The notes beneath the pieces were generated by a model. That model did no database searches. It saw nothing but the letters and a program-made list of their open reading frames with translations, and was not told the origin of the DNA. The position numbers were made by a program, and so were the translations under genes. Positions 22,978-29,444 of a stretch of DNA of 31,072 bases are shown here, one piece after another. Each line of letters begins with the position of its first letter. Position 1 is the stretch's first letter. Source of the stretch: a virus; the IMG/VR virus record IMGVR_UViG_3300047510_002187, positions 1 through 31,072 of that record. One strand, 5' to 3'.

Positions 22978-23283
22978 ATGATTGAGGAAATTATCAAAAC
23001 ACTCGTTGAAAATCCTACCGACGAAAATCGGGAAAGATACCTCAAATATGTAAATCAAACGGAATACTCTCTTCTCCTAGAAGCAGAAAATTTTCCGTTC
23101 AAATCCCAAGAATACTTCAATAAACGATCGGAAGCGTTTTCTTATCGCGGAAAATGCGCCGCTAAACTTTTGAGATCTTGGGTTCCTGCTCATGGATCTA
23201 CTGAGGGTTGTCCAGCATCTTATGCGGACACTCTAAACATTCCTTTTAGACAAATTTCTGTTCCAAATGATGAAGTTTTTTAA
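22978..23283 (+). CDS. Hypothetical protein
   Basis: This 101-residue protein has a helical N-terminus (MIEEIIKTLVENPTDENRERYLKYVNQTEYSLLLEAENF) followed by FNKRSEAFSYRGKCAAKLLRSWVP and a C-terminal strand region. No family recognised. It is first in a new transcription unit after the hairpin-promoter module, with a leader of only about 15 bases. The next gene overlaps its end by 17 bases. Confidence 0.7.
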   Translation: MIEEIIKTLVENPTDENRERYLKYVNQTEYSLLLEAENFPFKSQEYFNKRSEAFSYRGKCAAKLLRSWVPAHGSTEGCPASYADTLNIPFRQISVPNDEVF

Positions 23284-23464
23284 AAATTTATTTTCTTCTT
23301 CGCGGGAAATAAAAGATCCTACTTATATTGAAAATCGGATCGAATTTTTTATGATGCAAACAAGATTGGAAGAAATTTCCCAATCTATCAAAACTCTTCA
23401 GTCTTCTATTGAAGCAGTAGACAATCGTATTGACATTCTTTATGGAGAAAAGCATGACTCTTAA
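23267..23464 (+). CDS. Small coiled-coil protein
   Basis: This 65-residue protein has a basic, amphipathic start (MMKFFKNLFSSSREIKD) and a heptad-like segment (RLEEISQSIKTLQSSIEAVDNRIDILYGEK) that predicts a coiled coil. Either of two adjacent ATGs (23267 or 23270) could start it. It overlaps genes on both sides. It may be a small oligomeric or membrane-surface protein; function unknown. Confidence 0.6.
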   Translation: MMKFFKNLFSSSREIKDPTYIENRIEFFMMQTRLEEISQSIKTLQSSIEAVDNRIDILYGEKHDS

Positions 23465-24053
23465 TTATGAAAAAGTTTGGGAAGTAATGAACGAACTGGA
23501 ACTCACTGTCTGTAAAGTGAGTACCGCTCGGGATATTCTAGATTCTGCAATTGATGCCCTAGGATCTGGAAACAGAGAAAAGGCAGAAAAATTGATGTAT
23601 GCTGCTGATGAATTTCTTAAATATTATTTGGATGAATTTGATGAAAAATTTAAAGATGCTTGGAATAAAACTGTAGTTGAATTAGGAAATCAAAACAAGG
23701 ATGACTTTATGCCTCCTTGGGGACATAGTGATCTAGAATACCTGGCAAATGACTATTTGACTCTAGATAGAATCACTAATTTTCCTGATAATCAATTTGA
23801 ACCTGATCACTACAATTTTTGGGTAGAAAATAATGATTTGATTGATCCGGCAGGAAATGATCTTACCGATATGATTAATACTGATAAAAAAAGTTGGGTC
23901 ATTCCAGTAGAAGTTGACAGCACAAATGGTGAGTATTTCATCCAGTTTCCTGATGAATTGCTGAAAGAAGCAAACCTAAAAGAGGGTGATACTGTGGATT
24001 GGATTGATAATAATGATGGCACCTTTATACTTAAAAAAGTAAATGGCAAGTAG
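23454..24053 (+). CDS. Protein with C-terminal AbrB/SpoVT-like domain
   Basis: This 199-residue protein uses the ATG at 23454, preceded by GGAG. Residues 1-70 are helical (VSTARDILDSAIDALGSGNREKAEKLMYAADEFLKYYLDEF). The last 50 residues (KSWVIPVEVDSTNGEYFIQFPDELLKEANLKEGDTVDWIDNNDGTFILKK) match the swapped-hairpin AbrB fold of MazE-type antitoxins and transition regulators, with FPDELL and EGD in the usual places. No partner toxin gene is adjacent. It may be a DNA-binding regulator or a structural use of the fold. Confidence 0.65.
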   Translation: MTLNYEKVWEVMNELELTVCKVSTARDILDSAIDALGSGNREKAEKLMYAADEFLKYYLDEFDEKFKDAWNKTVVELGNQNKDDFMPPWGHSDLEYLANDYLTLDRITNFPDNQFEPDHYNFWVENNDLIDPAGNDLTDMINTDKKSWVIPVEVDSTNGEYFIQFPDELLKEANLKEGDTVDWIDNNDGTFILKKVNGK

Positions 24054-24228
24054 AATTCAAACATGCGGTGGGTATAATCCCACCGATGGATATTCATTTT
24101 CAATTTCTTTCGGTGATGGACCTCTAATGACACTAGATGGTCTTGAAGAAGAAGACATTTATGAGATTGCTTCTTGTGTACTCTGTTTGCTACCCGAAGA
24201 AAAATACCAAGAACTAATCCAAAGTTAG
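24043..24228 (+). CDS. Small hypothetical protein
   Basis: This 61-residue protein begins MASRIQTCGGYNPTDGYSFSISFGDGPLMTLDGL and ends in a helix (EEDIYEIASCVLCLLPEEKYQELIQ). The layout of a strand pair then a helix is that of a compact single domain. It overlaps the end of the AbrB-like gene by 11 bases. Function unknown. Confidence 0.65.
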   Translation: MASRIQTCGGYNPTDGYSFSISFGDGPLMTLDGLEEEDIYEIASCVLCLLPEEKYQELIQS

Positions 24229-24239
24229 GAGGAAAACTA

Positions 24240-24458
24240 ATGCTATCCGATAAAGTAAAAGAAGAACTTCTTGAAGCGCAAAGTCATCTTCGCAATGCTC
24301 TCAAGAGTGCTGCGGTCAATGAAAAAACTGCAGTTTGCAAACAAATTTCAGAACTTCTTTTTGCTGTAGATATGATTCAAAAAACTGAAGATCTTATGGA
24401 TAAACTTGAATCTCGTAAGTTTGGGGATTCTGGTATGTTTGGAACTTTTCTTCAGTGA
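24240..24458 (+). CDS. Small helical protein
   Basis: This 72-residue protein starts at the ATG at 24240, seven bases after a perfect AGGAGG, the best ribosome site in this part of the window. An earlier frame start at 24174 overlaps the previous gene and lacks such a site. The product is almost entirely helical (VKEELLEAQSHLRNALKSAAVNEKTAVCKQISELLFAVDMIQ) and probably forms a helical bundle. Function unknown. Confidence 0.7.
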   Translation: MLSDKVKEELLEAQSHLRNALKSAAVNEKTAVCKQISELLFAVDMIQKTEDLMDKLESRKFGDSGMFGTFLQ

Positions 24459-24505
24459 CACTTGATTTTTGTGAAGATATTTTAATCAATTGTCAGCAAA
24501 ACCAC

Positions 24506-24541
24506 ACAATTAACTACATATTAGTGAGACAATTTAATTGT
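24506..24541 (+). other. AT-rich intergenic inverted repeat
   Basis: ACAATTAA at 24506-24513 is the reverse complement of TTAATTGT at 24534-24541, in a 92-base gap (24459-24550) without a gene. It may be an operator or part of a promoter region. A third CAATTG lies just upstream. Confidence 0.35.
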
Positions 24542-24550
24542 AAGTAACTT

Positions 24551-24715
24551 ATGACCTTAACGAAAACAAAGACAGGAAATCTATCAAAAGAAGAGTGGGA
24601 AGAATTAGTTGCACTTAAAAATGCTATTAATGACGATCCAGCGTCCGTTCATTATACTAAAATGGAAAGGTTTTCGGATCTCATGGTTCGTTCTCTTCAG
24701 CAAAGGGGTGGTTGA
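24551..24715 (+). CDS. Small hypothetical protein, 54 codons
   Basis: This frame from ATG 24551 to TGA 24715 encodes MTLTKTKTGNLSKEEWEELVALKNAINDDPASVHYTKMERFSDLMVRSLQ.... The LSKEEWEELVALKNAI segment and the second helix make a convincing small helical protein, and the frame fills an otherwise empty gap between mapped genes. Function unknown. Confidence 0.6.
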   Translation: MTLTKTKTGNLSKEEWEELVALKNAINDDPASVHYTKMERFSDLMVRSLQQRGG

Positions 24716-24765
24716 TCCAGTTCAAAAACTGGCACAAAAAGTCACCACATGCGCCCATTTTGCTG

Positions 24766-24771
24766 TATGAT
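24766..24771 (+). promoter_or_regulatory. -10 box TATGAT within a recurring promoter module
   Basis: TTTTGCTGTATGATA at 24758-24772 lies 28 bases before the ATG at 24799. The block ACTGGCACAA occurs 38 bases upstream of the hexamer (24728-24737). The same pair, spaced 39 bases apart, occurs at 26598-26642. Here the hairpin between them is degenerate. Confidence 0.5.
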
Positions 24772-24798
24772 ATATTGGTAATTCAACATAAATTGATC

Positions 24799-25299
24799 AT
24801 GGCAACCTGGCAAGCAGAAATTCTTCTGAACAATCCTGGTAATTATTTTACTGTTACTGTGGAAGGAGGTTCAGTTGGTGAAGCAAAAGGGAATATTCAA
24901 CACATTTATTCCCCAATGAACATTCGCAATCTTCGTCAAATTCGTGGATCTGGTAGTGGAGATGGTATTTCTATGCCCTCTGGGGGTGGAACTTGGTTTG
25001 TAGGACTTCTTGGCGTAGCAGCTCTTTTCCTTTATTTTACTCCTTGGGTTCTTATGTTGATTTATGGATCTGGTGGAACTTGGTTGGCACAAAAATTTAC
25101 TGGTGTCACTGTTTCAGATTTTGCGGATAATGAAGATCCAACGGAAGATGAGGTGAAAAAGGGTGCAATTATTATGGCATCTGCGATTCTTCTTGGTGGT
25201 GCCGGATTTATTCATGGAACTATTTGGAATTCTGAACTGAATAAAGAATATAATCTAGACGGAAAACAATCTCAAGTAGAACAAGTCCGTCAAAAATAA
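24799..25299 (+). CDS. Membrane protein with two transmembrane helices
   Basis: This 166-residue protein starts at the ATG at 24799; the longer frame start at 24712 would lie upstream of its promoter. Residues 1-45 form a strand-rich domain (WQAEILLNNPGNYFTVTVEGGSVGEAKGNIQHIY). A glycine/serine linker precedes a membrane helix (TWFVGLLGVAALFLYFTPWVLMLIY), then an acidic segment and a second hydrophobic stretch (AIIMASAILLGGAGFIHG). This domain order is seen in small cyanophage membrane proteins of unknown role. Confidence 0.7.
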   Translation: MATWQAEILLNNPGNYFTVTVEGGSVGEAKGNIQHIYSPMNIRNLRQIRGSGSGDGISMPSGGGTWFVGLLGVAALFLYFTPWVLMLIYGSGGTWLAQKFTGVTVSDFADNEDPTEDEVKKGAIIMASAILLGGAGFIHGTIWNSELNKEYNLDGKQSQVEQVRQK

Positions 25300-25315
25300 T
25301 TATCAATTCAAATTT

Positions 25316-25489
25316 ATGGAAAAGAAACTTACCTTACAAACTGCTGCTGCATTTGAACGGATTCACGAAGCAATCGTCGGTAAAACTGACGATGAATTGA
25401 AGACTATTCATGTGCATATAACTAAATTGTTAACAGAATACAATAGAGTTGCAGAAATTGCAGACTCATTTAACTGCGGAGACTATTAA
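25316..25489 (+). CDS. Small helical protein, 57 codons
   Basis: Direct reading gives MEKKLTLQTAAAFERIHEAIVGKTDDELKTIHVHITKLLTEYNRVAEIAD... from ATG 25316 to TAA 25489. Two amphipathic helices and a TAATG overlap with the next small gene support it. Function unknown. Confidence 0.6.
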   Translation: MEKKLTLQTAAAFERIHEAIVGKTDDELKTIHVHITKLLTEYNRVAEIADSFNCGDY

Positions 25490-25614
25490 TGATCACATTT
25501 TTTATCTGGTGGTTTATTCTTAGCATTCCTATCGCAGTGTTTGTTGGAAATTTAATTCGCGCCGGGAGCGGCAAGAACTCTGCTCCTATTGACAAATCCA
25601 AAGATCCGTCCTAA
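25489..25614 (+). CDS. Small single-pass membrane protein, 41 codons
   Basis: The frame starts in the TAATG overlap and encodes MITFFIWWFILSIPIAVFVGNLIRAGSGKN..., one strongly hydrophobic helix (residues 2-23) and a short polar tail. Probably an inner-membrane peptide. Function unknown. Confidence 0.6.
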   Translation: MITFFIWWFILSIPIAVFVGNLIRAGSGKNSAPIDKSKDPS

Positions 25615-25640
25615 ACTCAAGGAGTAGTTCAGAAACAACA

Positions 25641-25871
25641 ATGACTCAAAAATATTTTTTTGTAGTGGATTATTTCGTTACAACATCCGATGGCGGTCTT
25701 TTGAACGTCATCGCTGAAAGTGAAGATGAATGCTTTGATATTATTGTCCAGTGGGATAATGAGTCATGGCCGGAATATTACACTAAACTGCGTGAGAATA
25801 TTCAAAGAGCACCTAGATTTGCTCTATTGGAAGATGAAGAATCTGGTGTAGTGGAGGCTTTCGTACCCTGA
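25641..25871 (+). CDS. Small hypothetical protein
   Basis: This 76-residue acidic protein, MTQKYFFVVDYFVTTSDGGLLNVIAESEDECFDIIVQWDNE..., looks like a ferredoxin-like alpha/beta unit. An AGGAG lies about 17 bases upstream, farther than usual. The next gene starts within its stop. Function unknown. Confidence 0.6.
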   Translation: MTQKYFFVVDYFVTTSDGGLLNVIAESEDECFDIIVQWDNESWPEYYTKLRENIQRAPRFALLEDEESGVVEAFVP

Positions 25872-26008
25872 TGGAACTTAATTTGGAAAATTTTAGTGAT
25901 CTTAAAATTGCAAAAGAAACTTTGCAGCAGTTACTTGTTACTATTGAAGAACTGGAAGAAGAAATTAAACTTCTCAAAGAAACACACAACAAAATTTATG
26001 ACGTATGA
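25871..26008 (+). CDS. Small coiled-coil protein, 45 codons
   Basis: The frame starts at the ATG in TGATG at 25871 and ends in the ATGA of the next gene. It encodes MELNLENFSDLKIAKETLQQLLVTIEELEEEIKLLKETHN..., a continuous heptad pattern typical of a short coiled coil. The coupling to both neighbours supports it. Another frame across 25896-26093 is less plausible. Confidence 0.6.
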   Translation: MELNLENFSDLKIAKETLQQLLVTIEELEEEIKLLKETHNKIYDV

Positions 26009-26205
26009 GGATGTTAATGGATCTTTCTCCAAAGGAATGGAACATCTATCATATAGAAGAATTTTATTGTTCCAGAATGAAATTTTTAGTTGAAAATGAG
26101 CATTTTGAAGACGCTCATTCTATATTTGAAGAGTTTGTAGTTGATGGGGAAGAACCAGATCCTGATAACTACATTTTTATGCCCTTTCATGAAGATATTT
26201 CATAA
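26005..26205 (+). CDS. Small acidic hypothetical protein
   Basis: This 66-residue protein, MRMLMDLSPKEWNIYHIEEFYCSRMKFLVENEHFEDAHSIFEEFV..., has helix-turn-helix-like pairs resembling a single TPR-type repeat (WNIYHIEEFYCSRMKFLVENEHFEDAHSIF). It starts in an ATGA overlap; in-frame ATGs at 26011 and 26017 are alternatives. The TAA stop overlaps the late promoter box. Function unknown. Confidence 0.6.
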   Translation: MRMLMDLSPKEWNIYHIEEFYCSRMKFLVENEHFEDAHSIFEEFVVDGEEPDPDNYIFMPFHEDIS

Positions 26206-26208
26206 ATA
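26201..26208 (+). promoter_or_regulatory. T4-type late promoter, CATAAATA
   Basis: It is identical to the box at 9766-9773 and again overlaps the TAA stop of the preceding gene. It lies 24 bases before the ATG of a basic protein, so that gene is probably expressed late although its neighbours look early. Confidence 0.45.
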
Positions 26209-26231
26209 TTAGAAAAATATCTTTTCCGTTT

Positions 26232-26597
26232 ATGAAATCCTTTAAGCAATTTTGTGAAGAAGCAAGTCTCAGTGATGAACAAAGACAAAAAAGACTTGAA
26301 AGGGTAGCAAATGCTCGTAAGGAATCTTCTAATAGAAAACAGATAACTAAACAATTTGTCACTAAAAATAAACAAAAAACTCTTTCGGCAAAACAAGCAG
26401 CACAAAAAAGAAGTTCTGAACAAAAGCAAAGAACTGAAAAACTGAATGCTAGAAGAGCGCAACAAAGTCAACTTACTAGACAGAAAATATCTGCAAATGC
26501 AAAAAATGCTAAAAAGGCAATAAAGGGAACATATAAATTGGGCAAATCTACAGTCAATGTTGCGAAAAAACTTATGACAAGAAAACCCAATCCCTGA
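26232..26597 (+). CDS. Highly basic protein, candidate virion or DNA-packaging-associated protein
   Basis: This 121-residue protein starts MKSFKQFCEEASLSDEQRQKRLERVANARKES and continues with an almost uninterrupted K/R/Q/A-rich helix or disordered region, ending in VAKKLMTRKPNP. Lys and Arg make up about a third of residues. The short N-terminal MKSFKQF-EE segment is shared in form by several T4-like phage head or internal proteins. With the late promoter in front and a terminator directly behind, it forms its own late unit. A DNA-binding internal virion protein is an inference. Confidence 0.6.
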   Translation: MKSFKQFCEEASLSDEQRQKRLERVANARKESSNRKQITKQFVTKNKQKTLSAKQAAQKRSSEQKQRTEKLNARRAQQSQLTRQKISANAKNAKKAIKGTYKLGKSTVNVAKKLMTRKPNP

Positions 26598-26605
26598 ACT
26601 GGCAC

Positions 26606-26632
26606 AAGGGGGCATCCACGCCCCCTTTTTTT
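26606..26632 (+). terminator. Intrinsic terminator
   Basis: AAGGGGGC at 26606-26613 pairs with GCCCCCTT at 26620-26627 around an ATCCAC loop. Seven Ts follow the C run at 26626-26632 (the first two can pair with the leading As). It ends transcription after the basic-protein gene. Confidence 0.9.
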
Positions 26633-26636
26633 GTTG

Positions 26637-26642
26637 TATGAT
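26637..26642 (+). promoter_or_regulatory. -10 box TATGAT immediately after the terminator
   Basis: The string TTTGTTGTATGATAG starts in the U-tract of the terminator. It matches the modules at 16684-16698 and 24758-24771 and lies 22 bases before the RNA ligase ATG. Confidence 0.5.
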
Positions 26643-26663
26643 AGTTATGTACGAGATTTGATT

Positions 26664-27875
26664 ATGTTTAATTACTCTTTCCCACAAATTGAAACCATTG
26701 ATGATGTTCTTCCTCACATCAAAGATAGAGAAGAATTTCTTGTTATTAATAAAGGTTGGTACACTGTAATTAATTATGCAGTAAATCTGGAGGATACTTT
26801 TCCTGAGGTAAAGTGTTCTGGTGGTTCTGCGAAAATGCGTGCTGAGCGTACTCTACAGTATGCTATCCGACGCGAGTGCCGTGGTCTGATTTTTGATGCT
26901 AATGGAAAACTCATTTCTCGTCCGTATCACAAGTTTTTCAACGTAGGTGAAAAACTGGAAACTCAAACTAATAAGATTAATCTCTATGAACCTCATGTGG
27001 TTCTTGAGAAATTGGATGGGTCTATGATTCGTCCGATTCCTTATGGTGATGGTTTTCTTCTTGGCACGAAAGCGGGTGTAACCGAAATTTCAGAGCAGGC
27101 AGAAAAGTTTATTTCTGATAAGTGGATTCCTACTAATGAACGACATAAACCATACCATACTTTTATTATGAAGTGTATTCAAAAAGGAACCACTCCTATT
27201 TTTGAATGGTGCTCTCGCAAAAACCGAATTGTTCTGGATTATCCTGAAGATCAACTGATTCTTACGGCTATTCGTTATAATTACAATGGGTCTTATGTCA
27301 ACTATAAGACTATGGTTAGTTATGCGACTGCTTGGAACATTCCTGTTGTTAAGGCAGTAGATGGTTTGGCAATTCAGAATATCCATTTGTTTGTGGATCA
27401 GATCCGCGAATGGGAGGATTCTGAAGGAATCGTTCTGCGCTTTGAAAATGGTCACATGGTAAAAATTAAGGCGAATCAATATGTTCTTCGCCATAAGTCC
27501 AAGGAAGCGATTAATCAGGAAAAAAATGTAATTGCTACCATTGTTAATGATGATGTAGATGATCTTATTCCTCTTCTTACGGAAGAAGATGTAGATCGTC
27601 TCAAGAAGTTCCAGACTGCGTTCTGGGCATCTTTGGAGGATGTTGGAACTGACATTTATGATCTGTACAAGCAGTTTGAAAGGGGTCAGAGCCAAAAAGA
27701 GTTTGCAATCCTTGTAAACTCCCATATTCCCAAAACTCACCAAAGTTTTATGTTCTCTCTTCGTAATGGAGTTCCCATCAAAAATTTGCTGGTGGAAAAG
27801 ATTAAAACTTCTATCAATACTCAAACCAAAGTAAACGAAAACCGTTGGATGTGGGGGAATCTCAAATGGAATTGA
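26664..27875 (+). CDS. rnlA: T4 Rnl1-type RNA ligase
   Basis: This 403-residue protein starts at the ATG at 26664; a TTG in the promoter is not plausible. Nucleotidyltransferase motifs are in order: EKLDGS at 115-120 with K116 as the AMP-accepting lysine (motif I), RECRGLIFD upstream at 70-78, IFEWCS near 179-184 (IIIa), EGIVLRF at 254-260 (IV) and VKIKANQY at 266-273 (V). Length and layout fit T4 Rnl1 (374 residues), which reseals tRNA cut by host anticodon nucleases. The polynucleotide kinase gene overlaps its end by ten bases, as expected for an RNA-repair pair. Confidence 0.9.
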   Translation: MFNYSFPQIETIDDVLPHIKDREEFLVINKGWYTVINYAVNLEDTFPEVKCSGGSAKMRAERTLQYAIRRECRGLIFDANGKLISRPYHKFFNVGEKLETQTNKINLYEPHVVLEKLDGSMIRPIPYGDGFLLGTKAGVTEISEQAEKFISDKWIPTNERHKPYHTFIMKCIQKGTTPIFEWCSRKNRIVLDYPEDQLILTAIRYNYNGSYVNYKTMVSYATAWNIPVVKAVDGLAIQNIHLFVDQIREWEDSEGIVLRFENGHMVKIKANQYVLRHKSKEAINQEKNVIATIVNDDVDDLIPLLTEEDVDRLKKFQTAFWASLEDVGTDIYDLYKQFERGQSQKEFAILVNSHIPKTHQSFMFSLRNGVPIKNLLVEKIKTSINTQTKVNENRWMWGNLKWN

Positions 27876-28339
27876 TTATGCTGTGTGGTATTCCTACTTC
27901 TGGAAAATCCACCTATGTTAAAACTCTACTTGCAATGCCCTATTGGGAAAATGCAGTGGTAATCTCCACTGACAATTATATCCAAAGGGTTGCGGAAGAA
28001 CAGAATAAAACCTATGATGATGTCTTTAAGAGCACTATCTCAAAGGCAACGAGTCATATGGATTTGCAACTGAAGTTGGCGATTCGTGATGGAAAAGACA
28101 TCATCATTGATCAGACTAATCTAACTCGGAAGTCCCGGAAGAATAAAACTTCCAAAGTACCTGCCGATATGTATCGTAAACGTGCTGTTTACTTCGTGAT
28201 TCCTCTCAAAGAAGCACTCGAACGTAACAAGCATCGTCCAGGTAAAGTTATTCCCGAAAGTGTTCTGACCTCAATGTATCATTCATTTGAGGTTCCGAAC
28301 AACTCGGAAGACTTTGAGACCATTGAGCGTGGTAACTGA
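27866..28339 (+). CDS. Polynucleotide 5'-kinase (kinase-only Pnkp)
   Basis: This 157-residue protein starts at the ATG at 27866 after a GGGGGAA ribosome site. The P-loop GIPTSGKST is at 8-16, STDNYI at 34-39 supplies the general-base aspartate, DQTNLTRKSR at 82-91 matches the conserved nucleotide-kinase segment, and RNKHRPGK at 120-127 is the lid. T4 Pnkp is about 301 residues with a C-terminal HAD phosphatase; that domain is absent here. The kinase would restore 5'-phosphate on broken RNA for the adjacent ligase. The missing 3'-phosphatase may be supplied by the next gene. Confidence 0.85.
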   Translation: MELIMLCGIPTSGKSTYVKTLLAMPYWENAVVISTDNYIQRVAEEQNKTYDDVFKSTISKATSHMDLQLKLAIRDGKDIIIDQTNLTRKSRKNKTSKVPADMYRKRAVYFVIPLKEALERNKHRPGKVIPESVLTSMYHSFEVPNNSEDFETIERGN

Positions 28340-28348
28340 ATTGATATA

Positions 28349-28406
28349 GGGACACTTTAGAAACCGACCATCGGGAGTTCCCAGAACCCCTCCATACTGG
28401 TATAAT
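28349..28406 (+). promoter_or_regulatory. Conserved intergenic element plus extended -10 promoter
   Basis: GGACACTTTA at 28350-28359 repeats the inner stem-loop sequence of the terminator at 16642-16651, but its pairing partner is degenerate here. TGGTATAAT at 28398-28406 is an extended -10 promoter. The start would fall near 28413, so the ATG at 28413 would be nearly leaderless, while the ATG at 28431 has a short leader. Confidence 0.55.
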
Positions 28407-28430
28407 TAATGCATGACACGGAACCTCTCC

Positions 28431-29129
28431 ATGAATTTCGCCTTTATCAGTGATGTGCATTCTCAAGCACATTTGCTACAACAAGCAATTGAATACTGCA
28501 TCAATCATAATTTGACTCCGATATTTCTTGGGGATTTGTTTGACTCTCGGGTAGACCATTCGGATTCTGCATCAGTTTACCTTCAGGTGCGAGAGCAGGT
28601 TGAAAACAATTCTGCAATCTGCATCCAATCCAATCATCAAAACAAACTGATTCGGTACATCAAAGGAAATAAGGTCTTCGTTGGTGAAGATCTTCAAAAG
28701 ACTCTTGATGACTTCCAAAATGCCGGAATTAGTCTTCAAGAAGTTTATGATTTTCTGTGCGCCATGCCGTATGGTGTTGTGTTCCGGGATAAGAATCAAA
28801 AAGAATACCGTGTTTCTCACGCTTATTTTTCAAGTCGCGTTAATGTTCCGGAGTACGAAGATCATTGTCTTCTTTATGAGGATGATCTAAGTAAGGCAGC
28901 AAAGTCTATTATGCTCTACGGTCCGATTGATAGGGAAACCAAGGGTAGAGTTGAGTGGTGGAATAACAACCGAAATCATGATTATGTTATGGTTTCTGGT
29001 CACTACCATGTCACTGCTATCAGTGAAAATTCTATCGTCCTTGATCCGGAGTGTGGTTCTAATGGAGGTGCTCTTGGGCTTTATGATGTAAATAATAAAG
29101 TTCTCAAGAAGTTCCATGATGTTTGCTGA
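28431..29129 (+). CDS. Calcineurin-type phosphatase resembling the Pnkp phosphatase module
   Basis: This 232-residue protein uses the ATG at 28431 (the first usual residues are MNFAFISDVH); 28413 is an alternative. Metal-site motifs are SDVH at 7-10, GDLFDSR at 34-40, SNHQNKLIRYIKG at 67-79, SHAYFS with H130, and SGHYH at 189-193. GNH is altered to SNH. The N-H-x-N-K-L-x-R-x-x-K-G segment is typical of the ApaH/PrpE/bacterial Pnkp group, whose Pnkp members remove 3'-phosphate and 2',3'-cyclic phosphate from RNA. Its position after RNA ligase and kinase suggests that role here. Confidence 0.75.
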   Translation: MNFAFISDVHSQAHLLQQAIEYCINHNLTPIFLGDLFDSRVDHSDSASVYLQVREQVENNSAICIQSNHQNKLIRYIKGNKVFVGEDLQKTLDDFQNAGISLQEVYDFLCAMPYGVVFRDKNQKEYRVSHAYFSSRVNVPEYEDHCLLYEDDLSKAAKSIMLYGPIDRETKGRVEWWNNNRNHDYVMVSGHYHVTAISENSIVLDPECGSNGGALGLYDVNNKVLKKFHDVC

Positions 29130-29301
29130 AGGAGTAATGGTCCGATATGAAAACTATATCGGACCTATTACATTTGTTGGTAGTAATTATGTTACCATTT
29201 GTGTTAGATTATTTTCGGAAGAAAAGCGCAGAAATGTGTGCATACTTGTCTACCAGAAAGATTATAGTAAAATTGAACTTTTTAAACAAAGCGAAAAATG
29301 A
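29116..29301 (+). CDS. Small hypothetical beta-rich protein
   Basis: This 61-residue protein, FAEGVMVRYENYIGPITFVGSNYVTICVRLFSEEKRRNVCILVYQKDY..., resembles an SH3-like small barrel. It starts at one of two ATGs (29116 or 29119) inside the previous gene; 29137 has GGAG too close to serve. The pattern recurs in cyanophage genomes to my knowledge, without assigned function. Its end overlaps the next small gene by four bases. Confidence 0.6.
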   Translation: MMFAEGVMVRYENYIGPITFVGSNYVTICVRLFSEEKRRNVCILVYQKDYSKIELFKQSEK

Positions 29302-29444
29302 AGTACGAAGTCACTTACCTTAAACCTAAAAAGAAAGGTTATGCTAAAGAAACTGCTACATTTCTTAAAATTGAAGATGCTTTTTATTGGGAATCGCTCG
29401 TCAAAGAGCAAGGAGCAAAAGAAGTCATCATTTGCCCCCGCTGA
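29298..29444 (+). CDS. Small hypothetical protein, 48 codons
   Basis: The frame from the ATGA overlap at 29298 to TGA 29444 encodes MKYEVTYLKPKKKGYAKETATFLKIEDAFYWESLVKEQGAKEVIICPR, a coherent strand-helix-strand unit. The following zinc-ribbon gene begins within it in another frame. Function unknown. Confidence 0.65.
   Translation: MKYEVTYLKPKKKGYAKETATFLKIEDAFYWESLVKEQGAKEVIICPR

Noticed and set aside
27090-27824. 244-codon minus-strand frame in the RNA ligase gene, and a 184-codon one at 17001-17555 in the helicase gene
   Set aside because: Both lie wholly inside genes with clear catalytic motifs on the plus strand, and neither translation resembles a known protein.
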